In this document: positions 36,081 to 47,569 of the stretch, one piece after another | How the letters are laid out: every line of letters starts with the position of its first letter | Position numbering within the stretch: the stretch's first letter is position 1 | DNA from: Psettodes erumei | Lineage: Eukaryota > Chordata > Actinopteri > Pleuronectiformes > Psettodidae | NCBI GenBank assembly: GCA_016785225.1 | Contig: JAFBJZ010000357.1 | Location: forward strand, 997,501 to 1,061,500 | Direction: 5' to 3' | Length of the DNA stretch: 64,000 bases | The notes under the pieces: model-generated | Databases searched by the model: none | Told to the model about the DNA's origin: nothing | The model's input: only the letters and a program-made list of their open reading frames with translations | Program-made: the position numbers and the translations under genes

Positions 36081-36189
36081 GTTCAGGAAGGCTGAGGTAT
36101 GACAGAAAAGAGAGTTCTCTATGACACAGTTCAAGGAACTGTGTCATAGAGAACTCTCTTTTCTGGCCTTCCTGAACTGTGTCATAGAG
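36081..36189. repeat. Nested near-perfect hairpin with duplicated tail
   Basis: Inner arms 36104-36132 and 36136-36164 are perfect 29-bp reverse complements separated by only AAG. Outer arms GTTCAGGAAGGC (36081-36092) and GCCTTCCTGAAC (36166-36177) extend the stem, with 11 extra bases on the left (36093-36103) and one on the right (36165). The sequence GAACTGTGTCATAGAG occurs at 36136-36151 and again at 36174-36189. The layout suggests template switching during replication that copied an inverted and then a direct segment. No gene is implied. Confidence 0.9.
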
Positions 36190-37134
36190 GGTGACAAGAT
36201 GCAATAATCATCTTAAGGTCCAGCATGTGGACTTTAGGAGGATCTATGAGCAGAAATGGAATACAATATGCACACATATGATGGTATGATAATGCTTAGG
36301 AGAATCTGCTTTTGAGTGTGTTTGCACAAACACACAGTATGGAGTTTGCAGTTTGCAGTACACATGTCACATAGCAGGATATGCGTGTGCATCTGCTGTG
36401 ACAGGAGGGTGATTTCATGGTGGTAAGTGATTAGGTTGATCTCTGGGGAGAAGCTTCATTCTCCTTTAGAGTAAGGGTGCCATTAAAGTGCAGTGACATG
36501 AGATTAATGCTCATCCAGTAAATGACATCTACTTTCTCATTTACCCTGGAAATTGTGGCGCAATATTGTACGCAAGGCCTTGTTTGGAATGCTAATGAGT
36601 TTTAGAAAGAGTATACACAGTGAGGGTTTGAATGCTGGTTGTGCTACAGTATAGAAAGCAGATGGGTATGTGGTGAAATGAAGGACAAACAAGAAAACTG
36701 GACCATCATCAAAACAGGACCGTGAAGTTTCTGAAACTGCGGTTTACAGTACAGATTCCAAACTTGTTGTGTGTTGGATAAATGGCTCTCCTCAGCATTA
36801 GTAATAGGACTGCAGAAGATGAAACCTGACCAGAAATATGATTTATAATGCAATTCCTTGCTCTGTAGTTGCATTTGAAAATGTATAGTTTACTCTCTGG
36901 ACAATAGGCAGGACAAACCATGCCTTTATACACCTTTTGATTTCCTGTATGTTCCCATAAAGGGCTCTACAACAACAGAGTGTTTTGGTATGTCTTACAT
37001 TACTAAAACACTGCGTAATGTGAAACCGATCATGCTCCTTGATATTATGTCAATACCTGTGCTTTTTAAAATCATATTCATCCACTTTTGTGCCTCCTAA
37101 CTCAGATTTCTTATCTCTTTTTTCTTTCCCTCAG

Positions 37135-37290
37135 TGTGTAGAGCCCAAGCGGTGCTCGTGTGAGAGCTGGAGCCTTACACTCTGCGTGCATGAGATGAGG
37201 AGACGCTAAGTGACTACCACAAACCACCCAGATCATACGGCCTCCTGTGATGCATGATGGATTAGAGCCCCACACGTCAGGAGATCAAAG
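37135..37290 (+). other. Candidate internal exon (5' leader or start-codon exon)
   Basis: A long pyrimidine tract (about 37106-37133, interrupted by few purines) ends in CAG at 37134, and the segment closes with CAAAG followed by GTAGGAG at 37291, so both splice sites are near consensus. The 156-bp segment is moderately GC-rich. Short upstream ATG frames occur at 37190 (ATG AGA TGA) and 37195, as is common in 5' leaders. From ATG at 37250 a frame stays open to the donor and would encode MHDGLEPHTSGDQ, ending two bases into the next codon. I do not recognise this peptide. The segment may be a non-coding leader exon or the first coding exon of a gene extending to the right. No partner exon was found within the window, which would fit very long introns. 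It could also be a chance pair of splice sites. Confidence 0.4.
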
Positions 37291-39324
37291 GTAGGAGAAG
37301 ATGTTTGGCAATCAGCCGCCACTCACCTGCCCTGCTCAGTGATGCTATGGAGAGAGTGAAGGAGAGGAAATGATGAATGACAACGAGTTTAGGCCTTCTG
37401 CCATCTGTGTGTTGTAGGCATTACACACTAAGGCCTGTCATGTCCCTAAACCTCGGCATTTGTTCAACATGTATCAGAGGGACAAATGGAAGCAAAGCTC
37501 TGAATTTATTGCTATATTAAATAGTTGCAGGATGCTTAAAATTAATCCACTTTAAGTAAGATGCCCAGTATTGTCAGCAGTTGAAATCTGAGAAATCTGG
37601 TTATCATTTCCAGACATTTCTAGCACACCAAGAATGGCATATAAACTCTTACATCCCGAAGAATTCATACAGTATATTATATCTTCCTTTGTGTTCAAAT
37701 CCTTAACACTTCTGCAGAAAACGAAATTAGTCCTACTTATGTATTCTACTGTAAATCTTTGTTATACTGCATGCCATGCGGATATTGATAAAAATGTTTA
37801 TGAAGTGATGCACAAAAACATGGCATCTTAGGTTTGAAAATAGCAACCAGTTGAGGTTGTAATACCAAAGTGGAGCATCACTGAAACAAAACAATGGTGC
37901 AAACAGAGGGAAAGTCTAGTTGTGACACTCTTGTGCTGTTTTAAGATGTTGACACTACCTCAAGAGGAATATCTGGGTTAAGAAGTTAATTCGAGTGGAT
38001 ACCAGCAAATACCTGCAATCCAAAACATCACTGGTAAACATCACAATAGGTCTCTGAATTGCCACCCACGTTTCCAATTTTGTCAACAATTCCAAGAGGT
38101 CTGCGAGGAATAGACACGGTCGGTGGCCAGGGAATACGCACTCTTACTATTGTGATTAGTATGCCGCATCATTCGCTACGTCTATAAATAAAGGCCCGGT
38201 GAAGGCAACAAGTCAAGGCAATTTCTCTGGGAGTTGTTGAGAGTAATTCTAGATCTGGAAAGATGCAGGAAAACGCTAACTGAATTAGAAGCAGATGAGG
38301 CGGGTTAAGGAAAAATAAGGACACAGCACAAAAAAGAGAATGATTTACACATCATAAAATAACCCCTTGAAAACACTTAAGATCACAGGCTGTTGATATA
38401 TTTCACTATAACATTATAGTAGCTACTATGGTCAAGCTTTGGACCTTTAGACCTGATCCTACAGTAGGTTAAAAAGGTCTGTTCTGCAAGGCCAGATTAG
38501 TTTTACTTTGACAATAAATAAATAGATAAATAAAACCGACTGCAACCTTACAGTGACACGCTCTCCTTGCTTTTTGTGACCACGGCAATGCATAAAAGTA
38601 AAAGTGGACTTTTTTTTCATTATCGCAGAATGTTTTTACAGCGCTCACTTGTGACAACAAAATCTGTTTATTGGACTATAATCCAGCACTGTGTGCGTGA
38701 AAGGGGATTACTTTATTGAAATTTCTGCAGCTGAGAGGGATTTTGTCCATCCATGTAAAATGAATCCATAAAAAAAATGCAATTTCTCCTCTTTTTTTTT
38801 TACTGGTCCCCCCTCCTAAGTGTACTTAACAAGCCTGGGGGATGAACTTTTACCTGCAGTTAACTTCTACCTTTTTCTAACCAGCAATTTCAAGATGACT
38901 CATTTTCAGCAGCTAGTTCCTGTGCTATTTAAAGCACATATAGTGCAAATCTTGATTTTTTTCCCCTTGACAGCCATTGTGGGTGTCAGTCATTCCACCA
39001 TTTGCATAGCTGAACATAGGCTGTTCAAAATGCTCCTCTCTGACTCCTCTTCAGCACCACAGTTGACAGGGAGTGCTTATATAAAAGCTAATGTGCTTCT
39101 CCACAATGAGGACAGTGATATTTAGTCATAATACAACTGTTTCACCAACAAATAAAATTATATATGAACTAGAAAATCCATGCACTGTTAATCATTTGAG
39201 CATTATATACCTTAAAAATGAACACAGTCATAAAATGAGAGTCAAACTTAAGTTGCAGGGAAAGGTGACAAACAGATGACTAATTAAAAAAACAGTGTAT
39301 GCTGTGACTGCCCAAATAGTGAGG
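37291..39324. other. AT-rich unique sequence right of the exon candidate
   Basis: The immediate downstream 300 bp is ordinary intron-like sequence. The only further item is the TATA-like motif at 38183. AAAT-rich words occur near 38512-38535. Confidence 0.35.
38181..38200 (+). promoter_or_regulatory. TATA-box-like motif
   Basis: CTATAAATAAAGG with TATAAATA at 38183-38190 lies within CpG-bearing sequence (CATTCGCTACGTC before, GGCCCGGTGAAGG after). No downstream gene is visible. In AT-rich DNA such a motif is expected by chance. Confidence 0.12.
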
Positions 39325-39370
39325 TGAAGTACTGCATACTATATCTGATGATATAGTATGCAGTACTTCA
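39325..39370. repeat. Perfect 21-bp inverted repeat, 4-base loop
   Basis: The left arm 39325-39345 (TGAAGTACTGCATACTATAT then C) and the right arm 39350-39370 are exact reverse complements around TGAT. The absence of mismatches implies recent origin or maintenance. No microRNA family was recognised, and known precursors usually have mismatches and larger loops. Confidence 0.9.
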
Positions 39371-40929
39371 GAGTGTTAGTGAGAAGATGACAGGATTTAC
39401 ATATGAAAAAATCTTATGTGTCTGCATATCAAGCTAACCTACCTGTAGTTTAAAATTTCTGAAGTGTTATGAATTTGCTGAAGCATTTTTAGCTGAATAT
39501 CAGAACCATGTCTCTGTTGGGCTAATCTCATCCTTCAAACAATGTATAGAGATTTAAAAAAAAGATATTTTAGTTCCTCTTTCCTGGATGTGATGACTGT
39601 GTGTACTGTATGTGTGCTTGTGTGCTATATGCATGTGTTGTAGTTCAGTCTGATGCAGATGATTGTCAGCGTGCAAATACAATGACGATGTCATCCTGAC
39701 ATAAAGGTAACCTGTTCTCCTGCATACTCTCAGGAATGCCTCTGCTTTCTTTTTAACTTCCCTCCCTTCAGATGTGTTTATTTGACAAAAGCTGCGGAAA
39801 TAGCTCAAATTTTCAACAAATGGTTGGGTGTGTCAGGATGGACAGGGTGCACTTTCATCTGGAGGCTTTGCTCCCAACAACCACCTGCTGTGCTCTGTCG
39901 CAGCAAAGCCAGAGTGCCTCACAGGAGGCATAAGGCGGCATACAGTCGGGGCTGCGATTGTGTGAAATCTTCATTTCCACAACAGTGCAGAATTCTCCTT
40001 TACACCCATTTGGAATATTTGATTTTAAAGCTTTCAGATGGCATGTGTCAATGCTGGTCTTACACCAGATAGACATTGTAATGTGCAAAGAACGATGGAT
40101 AATGTGTGTCTTTTTAAAACTTTTCACTTTTTGCAACAAAAGACATCATTACCACACATGAACACATGCGCACACACTCATCTGATGGGAAGACTGCCTG
40201 TTGAATTTAGTTTTTGTCATAATATAAATTCTTAAGTGTGCCAGTGACAGAGAAACAAAATTCAGATGCAGACTAAAACCCTTTTTATATGTTTTAAGCC
40301 CCCACACTCCCCCACAGGCAGCACAGAACGCATATTATGCTGTAAAGACAGTGAATTCCTCTGTGGCTCTGCTGCCCTGTGAAATCTGCTGCTGACAGAA
40401 TTTGACTTTTCACTGACTTCGGCTCAAAAACAGTGATACGAGGAGATGGATCCAATTTCATTGCCCACACATGCATTCTTGCATAAGATACAAGAGTATT
40501 GAATATCACTTGGGTGCAGATTGTGCATTATAGCCCCTCAGCATGTGTCACCGCGGCATTCGATATTACCCCTGGGTAAATCCTTCAGCACAGGCTCACT
40601 GAAAACGTTGAACTGGTCCTGGTGCATTGCACTCATCAGAATCATCTTTGCTGCACTTGTTTTCCTGCATCACTGATGCTCTTCCCCCTTCCTGTCGCAA
40701 ATCCTTCTTTACCTGCTTAGCAGAAACACAGAGCACACAGTTCCTTCTCTCCAGAGGACGTTCTATGTGCTTTTTTGTGTTTGAGATTCTGTGTTTAATT
40801 ACGTTTGTATTTGTGTGTTGACTGAATTCATGAGTCTTCCTCAGTCTTTGTGTGTTGCCGCTGGGCCACCTGTCTTTTTCCTGCCTCCTTCCCGGGCTGC
40901 TCCTGAGAAGCAGAGATAAGGCCCACTGA

Positions 40930-41085
40930 TGTTTGTCGTCTCCCTGGCAGATTACTGAGGCAGACACGCACAAGGACTCTGGCAGACAGCTCCAGTTCTA
41001 CTGGAGGCCAAAGGAGAACTTGATTGGGATGCCGAAGCTGACCATTGGCTTCTTTATATGTGCTGCTGCAGCAGAGCTAATTACT
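40930..41085 (+). other. Conserved-looking block after a splice-acceptor-like run
   Basis: GTCGTCTCCCTGGCAG ends at about 40951. The following frame is open and reads ITEADTHKDSGRQLQFYWRP, then KENLIGMPKLTIGFFICAAA. No plausible donor is visible before the frame degenerates into AT-rich sequence, so an internal exon is unlikely. A terminal exon or a conserved non-coding block remains possible. No family was recognised. Confidence 0.12.
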
Positions 41086-42510
41086 GTTCAAAGAGAAATA
41101 TTTTTGAGTCCGTGTGTGAAATATCTTCAAATTTCTAGGAACTACGATCTTTCAATGATAGTGGAAAAGCAACTATAATCCCACGGTTCTCTTTTGATAA
41201 ATGACTGAAATTTACTCAGTAAATTATAATTACAAAAACTATGAAAGTCATTAAAGTCAGTAGGTCAGCAGCTTATCGGGCACATACAGAAAATGCAATA
41301 CAGCAAAAATTTTGTCTATTTTGTCTTTATATGAGTGGAATAAAATTATTACACATTCTTTGCATAACTGTTATTTATTCTCTCTCATTTCCAAATCTTT
41401 TTTTCAAATTTTAGAATAATTAGCTGAAATATCACAGGCTAGGTTTTTTTTAGGAAATTCAATGGAAAGGTATAAATTATAGACAAATAATAATTTACAA
41501 AATGACTTATTTGTTCCACTTTGTTCCGCTGTCAAATTAGCAAAAGTGATTCTTACAATTATCCAGTGTCTTTTGTGAAATTAAAAAGAAAAGCTCTAAT
41601 TTTGTTGCCTAAAACCATGCCGAGTGCTTTTCATTTGTTAAAAAGTTGCTAATGGAATCTTGATGTGGATTTCTTACTGCGACATCTTTCGTTGGTGGTT
41701 ACGAGGTGTTTTATTCCCATGTAAGTGGGTGATCAATTAGCAGAAGCTTTAGGACTTGAGGAAATTTCAAGGAATGTGTGTGTGTATTACCATGCCAAGT
41801 ATGTGCAAGTATGTGTGTGCTTTTTCCACGTTCACCCTCAGAGCATCAGGCTGTGGACATTAAGGGCATGATTATAGCCCACAGTCAGTGCAGAAGTACC
41901 TAATTAGGCACTTTTTCTGCTTCTGTGAAAAAAAAAACATTTCACAGGCATCTTGGAGAGAAAATTACTGTTCTTCACCCACAGAGGTTCCGGTAGAGGT
42001 GCAACAAAATGACACAAAAAAGGGCATAAATGGTGTTACTGGGAGGACTGGTCTGGGGGCTGAACACATCAGATCAACAGATTAACTTTTATGCCTCTTA
42101 CCAGTATAGCGGTGCATTTTCTTAAACTCAGCAACAGAACACTCCTGCTTTAAAGGTTTAGTTTATAAAAAAAATGCTTTTCATTTATAGAAAGGTTGAT
42201 GATCAGCAGCAAATGGATCATACAAAGGGGAGATAATGAAGAAAAAGGGGCCAGAATATTTTAAAAAAGAATATAAATGGATAATGGTTTTTAAACTTCT
42301 GTTTCCTACATATGTTGTATGTATTACAGAAAAAGCTATTAATGTCACGGTGGGGTTTCGGACCAGAAAGTGCAGGAGACCAGAGGCACACAGTTTGACT
42401 TTAGTTTCCAGCAGGGAAACAGCACGAGGAAAAACTCCCTGACGAGTCGCACCCGTGGTGTAGCGTGTGCCGACTCCTTCGGGAGGTTGGCGTAGACGTA
42501 GTCGTGGTCG

Positions 42511-42672
42511 GGGACGTAGCAGTGCTCGGGATCGTGGTCAGGGACGTAGCAATGGTCGGGATCGTGGTCAGGAACGTAGCAGTGGTCGGGATCGTGGTCG
42601 GGATCGTGGTCGGGATCGTGGTCGGGATCGTGGTCGGGATCGTGGTCGGGATCGTGGTCGGGATCGTGGTCG
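42511..42672. repeat. Hierarchical minisatellite (30-bp units, then 12-bp units)
   Basis: Three 30-bp units (42511-42540, 42541-42570, 42571-42600) each end in GGGATCGTGGTC followed by A or G. From 42601 the array is pure 12-bp GGATCGTGGTCG, six copies to 42672. The 12-mer is the tail of the 30-mer, so the short array probably grew from it by slippage or unequal exchange. The 12-bp period keeps frames open on both strands: RDRG repeats forward and DPDH repeats in reverse. Confidence 0.9.
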
Positions 42673-42790
42673 GGGTCTAGGAAAACAAGGAACACAGGAT
42701 GTTGCAGGGCAATCATCTGGCAACCGAGTGACTGGAGAGCTGGGCTTATGTAGGGGGTTGGAGTGATTGTCAGATGAGCTCCAGGTGTGC

Positions 42791-42832
42791 TGATTAGCAG
42801 ATGAGAGTCAGGTGTGTCTCATCTGCTAATCA
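42791..42832. repeat. Perfect 16-bp inverted repeat inside the transposon
   Basis: TGATTAGCAGATGAGA (42791-42806) is the exact reverse complement of TCTCATCTGCTAATCA (42817-42832), with a 10-base spacer. It sits in the right part of the 42343-42924 element and would form a subterminal hairpin, a common trait of short non-autonomous DNA transposons. Confidence 0.85.
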
Positions 42833-42929
42833 TGGCCGGCCACACCTCCTGCCACCACCTGGGAGCAAGGGAAAAAGAGAGGGAGAGGCAAACCGGAAAG
42901 GGACGCCCATCCTGGGCCGTCACAATTAA

Positions 42930-45900
42930 CCTGCTTAGTTGTACTCTGCTGTCATATGCTGCAGTCATAACAAAGTGTCCAACTTCAGCAGTTTGTGTTG
43001 CTTCCATCAATGACTGCAGTCCAGCGCAGCCCTCTGCATCTCTCTCATGTGCACACCCTTTTCCTCCTCGTGCCTATCCTTTCTGTCTGATTGACTTGTG
43101 TTTGATCTGGGCTGTTTAAATAGTTGATTCAATATTTATGTGACCAATTGTGAAAACCCTGTGCATTTGTGACCCGACTGGCAGAATCAAAATTGTTCAC
43201 TGCTCCCCACAGCATGTGGTAGACAGGTCCTTACACAAACCTGACAGCTCCGCTGGAAAATGAAATTAGAGATGTATGAGCAGGAGCAGAGGACAAGGGA
43301 TAATACATGATTCACACGCTGTAAACCTCAGCAGTGTAGCACATCGAATATACATGCACGGAAAAGCGTGGGGGGGGATCTAAGGGTTTAGAAAGAGTTA
43401 AGAGGCAGACTTTTACAAGGTGAAGTACAGTTTATGCAGGGAGCTCACTCTGGATTACAGATTAGCAGAATGACACATGATTTGTGTAAGAATACACACC
43501 TCAGAAATACAGGCATTTTAAAGGAACATACGGCACATGAAAAAAACTGTCAGCTCCACCAATGCCAACAGAATGACCACATACTGTACCATATTGATGA
43601 GGTATGTAAAATATGAATTTGTTGTGTAATACAGTTACTGTGATTAATAGTGAACCATGAATAGACTTCAGTAACATATGGTTTAATGCTAAGGGTCGCT
43701 TGTGTTTTTTTCGGCTTGCAATCTGTGGCAGCATTTGGCCAATGAACAGTAATCAGAAGTAACACTAAGACGTGGTAGTTCTACACTTAAACGCATGTTT
43801 TCAATAGATGGCTCTGATTTGGGAATGAGATGATATATTTCAGTGTATAAAAACTGACAAGAGTGAATGCTGCGAAAACATTTTAATTTAAATGAACTCG
43901 GGTCAAAGTTTTTGTTTTAGTTTGGTATTTTGTTACATTCATTTTCATTTCACTACAAGAGGGGTGGTGGAAAAACTCTATGTGCAGCAGGTTTTGCTTG
44001 TTAGACTGTGATAATAGAAGCTTTGTGCGGCATTCAGTCAGACGCACTTTACTTTTTGTTCAAAAGCACCAAGTAGCAATTCTTCAAGACTTCACCTTTG
44101 GCTATTGCACAGTATATCCTGCTGTGCAGCTCACAAAACAGGGAGCAGTGATTTTTGTCAGCATTATTAACTGCTGTTGGGGCTTTATCGGGGTGCTGCA
44201 GTGCATAATTGGAAAACCCAAACCCACAAAACCTCCATAAGGTCTTTGCCACTTGCATCGCTGTTATTTATGAATGTGCACTGTAATTTCTACTATCTAT
44301 ACTCCTGGACATGTATAAAAGATTCACTGTTAAACTCAGCTGCACAAATCTACCGTTATAATTCACTGGCTTTGTTGGTTTTCTCCAGGTGATATTGCTG
44401 TGAGTGGAATCAATGGCCATGTCTTGCTCTCTTGTTGACTACCATACTGCCTGTTGAATGGCAGTGGATATGATCAACAGGTTTCTCTCCCTGGGATCAC
44501 ACAGAGAGTGAAGGACAGGGAAAGATTGAGGAGTTCCAAGGAGAGGTAAAGTAAGAGACAGAAAAGAAAGAAGTGAGAGAAAAATGGACTGTAGGTAGGA
44601 GGCACAGCCAAAGAGTATAAGAGATAATAAAGAGGAGACGCAGGGGTTCAGTGATAGATAGGGAATTCAGCCTGAGGCAGATATTAGTGTGGGAGGTAGA
44701 GGTGCTCGAGCAAGGGAGCTGATGATGTCATTCAACAGGTTGATGATGTCACCTCAGCATCTCCAGATATGGGAATGGCCACCAGTCATGCTCATGCAAA
44801 AAACTGGCCAGTATCAGTGGGCAAGCCAGCTGATGGATGGGACCACTTTACTTGTCGGATCTAATGATTATGAGGAAGAGTAGGTCAGAGTTGGATCATG
44901 ACGGCCTGGCCATGAGAGTACACTGTCTAGATGATGAAGCTACTGAGCTTTATTTAATTATGTTGATAATTGCCTGGTTAAGGCTGGTTAGAGGTGCTAA
45001 TGGTTGCAAAAATTGGACACACACCCTAAGCCCAGACCTAGTCTGAAATATCCAAAGGGTACATTGAGCATGCTCTTTCTGCAATAATGCCTATTTAACA
45101 CTGAGTTAAACTTATCCAGAAAATTACTGCCTTGGTAGAGAGTACCATCTGTACTTGTCAGCAGCAAAACACATTACAAGAGAGGTGCAGGATTAGGAAG
45201 TCACTGCATAATAATTTAATAATTATTTGCCTAAATAACACATTGTGGAAAAATGCCATTTGAACAGTGTGTTTTATACGATGAGACAACTGTGAGCAAG
45301 GGATTTCAGCTGGCGCTGCTCCTCACCGTAAAGGGAGGGGGGCACACACAGAGTCGCCTGGCACAGCTTAGTGCACACAGAACTGAGAGAGGATTTGTCC
45401 TGCAACTCTGGTTCTGTCTGAGGATGCATACTGTTAAAGCTGGAGCTGATCCTATAGCTACACAGCGGATTCCTCTGGTATTTTAGGGAGCAGCTACACC
45501 AAAGACTCTAAGTCTGTTGTAATATGACACAGGAAATAGCTACCATTTTATGATGCGGAAGAATCTGACATGATGAAGGTATCTAATGTAATCATCTCTT
45601 CCTCATCACCGTTACAACCTAAATTTTTCAATGGTAGGGTTGTAATGCAGTGCACAGCATCCACAGTTTCTCTGTCCATATATTGGTTTGTTTCCAGTAC
45701 ACCACAGACAACAAAAGAAAGACATTTTTGTAATTTCTTTTGTCAATGACTCATTGGACTTAATTCTTAGTGTAAATGGCTTCTACACTGGCATACTGTC
45801 AAAAAGGAAATAAGTTAATAACATCATTATTGCAAGTATTCAAGTCAATGAAATAGATTTTCATGAAGAAAAGTGCAGGATATTCGTAAATCTACAGTGA

Positions 45901-46229
45901 GCACAGGAGCGCACTTCAAGGTTTTTGACACGCAAACTAGCAAGTTGCTTAATTAATTAATTAATTAATTAATTAATTAGTATTACAATTTTTAATAATG
46001 AACCAAAGAAAGTCAAGCACCAAACCAAATGTCAGGCACCAAACAGTTTGGCTGTCTTTAGACCTTCCTTCAGGGTCTGCAGAAAGTTACATTTCTGTAG
46101 TGTTGTTGTTGCTTCTTTTTTTAGGTAGCTCTCATAAAACCCATGGCTCATGCCGTTTCAAGACGAAATGAAACCCAATGCTCACCTTTGGAACTGCAAG
46201 CTAGTACAACTGCACATTAATTTAGTCTC
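42930..46229. other. Unique sequence, no gene seen
   Basis: Purine-rich sequence lies at 44500-44680 (GAGAGGTAAAG, AAAGAAAGAAGTGAGAG). The TTAA microsatellite is at 45949-45979. Short frames have no recognisable product. Confidence 0.35.
45949..45979. repeat. TTAA tetranucleotide microsatellite
   Basis: About 7.75 copies of TTAA, self-complementary, so the tract can also fold on itself. Confidence 0.9.
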
Positions 46230-46640
46230 CAGAGAAGTCTCGACTCATAATCAAGGAGTGCATTTGTATTCAACCCTGTCACGGTTCGTGCTATAGTGAA
46301 TAGAGAGCTGGGGATGAATGAGCACAGCTCGTGCGCCATATTTCCACCCTCGTCGGGCTTTTAGTTTTCACTGAGCCGTGAACGGCTCCCCCATGACGAT
46401 GCAGGTAGAGAGAGCATCTACGAGTGGCGAGGAGACAATTTGCTGTCGAGCAAGCCTGGCGTTTGCAAGTGAGTGACGGGTTCTTATCAGGGCCCCCGCT
46501 GGCTTATCAAAGTTGAAAGGGGGTCAGGCTGAATTAAAGACTAGCTAATTAAAATGTCCAGGGAACATGCCAGCCCTCGTTTCATTTATCTCCTCCAGCA
46601 CGGTTGGGGAGAGAAAGAGACAGGTGAGATGTGGGAGAGG
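46230..46640. promoter_or_regulatory. CpG-retaining enhancer-like block
   Basis: The block includes CCTGTCACGGTTCGTGCTAT, CAGCTCGTGCGCCATATTTC, CTCGTCGGGCTTTTAG and CATCTACGAGTGGCGAGGAG, a clear local rise in CpG. It also contains ATCAAAG (46506-46512, TCF/LEF-like) and AGCTAATTAAAATG (homeodomain-like). No sustained coding frame or splice pair was seen. The CACGG words at its left might be a chance likeness to transposon ends. Confidence 0.35.
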
Positions 46641-47569
46641 CAAGGAAAATGAATAAAGGGTGTGGCATCCCACGAGCTGAACTCAATCTAATAGCAGAGG
46701 ATAAGATTGTCAGACAGTCTCTCTGTGTGTTTGGTAACAATCAGAGATGTGTTCTTCCATGATATCTTGGTTTTAAAAAATCCCACGTGTATGTGAGTAC
46801 ATGATTTTGGCAAGAGTTTGGTCAGAGTGTGTTCACCTGAAAGCAGATCGCTGTAGATGGATAGATGAAGGCCTCAGGCAAAGAAGCAGAGCGTTTTGTG
46901 GGACATCCATAAAAGGCCTGTTTCTGTTTTCAGCCTGCTCTCACTTTGTCTCTGTGGCCTTTTTCAAATCTCCCATTTTCACAGCCTGTCAGAGGACAGA
47001 TTCTCTGGGCTTGGTGGTGTATGTTTGTGTGTGTGCAAGCTTGTTTGTGGAGAGCATTAAAGGCTCTCTACTGGGCGGTGCAAAGGTCACACTAAGATCT
47101 ATTGTGCAGACTCCACCCTTTGGCTGGGGTTGTTTTGGAACCAAATGATGCATTCACACAAATCAGGGAAAACAATAAAGCTAAAGGGTCCTGCTGATTC
47201 AGTTTGAATAAGATATGAAATATCTCTGTGATGTGAAATATATATCCTATTTTTTAAATTGAAAACACAAGTGTAAAAAAAAACAGTTTTATTATTGTTA
47301 CCTATTTGACTGACTATTACCACTGTATCTGTCTTGTAAAGTTTTGAGTTTGTACTCTCTTGTTCCTCCACAATAAATCTTTTAAATTCAGAATACTGAG
47401 AAATTGTATTCAGTGTGTTGAACTGCCATGAATTGCTGTTTGAAGATAGAAAATAGCACTTTACCAAATAATGGCAATGTACTGTGGGTGGGAGAGTCTG
47501 TGCCATCACATTGTCTAATAATCAGTAGTATGCGTTTGTGTTTTCTCATGCCAGATTTTTTTTTGGTGA

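Larger units (their letters stand above)
42343..42924. mobile_element. Complete short non-autonomous DNA transposon with target duplication
   Basis: The element begins TGTCACGG (42343-42350) and ends CCGTCACA (42917-42924), imperfect terminal inverted repeats matching at 7 of 8 positions. Both sides are flanked by ATTAA (42338-42342 and 42925-42929), a direct target-site duplication that contains TTAA. The 582-bp body has no transposase. It contains a 12-bp minisatellite (about 42511-42672) and a perfect 16-bp inverted repeat (42791-42806 and 42817-42832). A TTAA-containing duplication would fit piggyBac- or Kolobok-type insertion, but the ends are too short to assign a superfamily. Open frames through the body (MIALQHPVFL... 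on the minus strand, RDRG repeats on the plus strand) are products of the repeat and not genes. Confidence 0.7.

Noticed and set aside
40596..40973. 125-codon minus-strand frame
   Set aside because: Basic and serine-rich chance translation, no motif or homologue recognised.
42511..42672. Possible CRISPR-like repeat array
   Set aside because: Units are directly abutting with no unique spacers, and the context is eukaryotic; it is a minisatellite.
42345..42716. 123-codon minus frame with DPDH repeats and 99-codon plus frame with RDRG repeats
   Set aside because: Both are translations of a 12-bp minisatellite inside a transposon; the period is a multiple of three, which keeps frames open.
47099..47509. 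136-codon minus-strand open frame, the longest in the window
   Set aside because: AT-rich, no domain, no start context, overlapped by another minus frame; length is within chance for 64 kb read in six frames.
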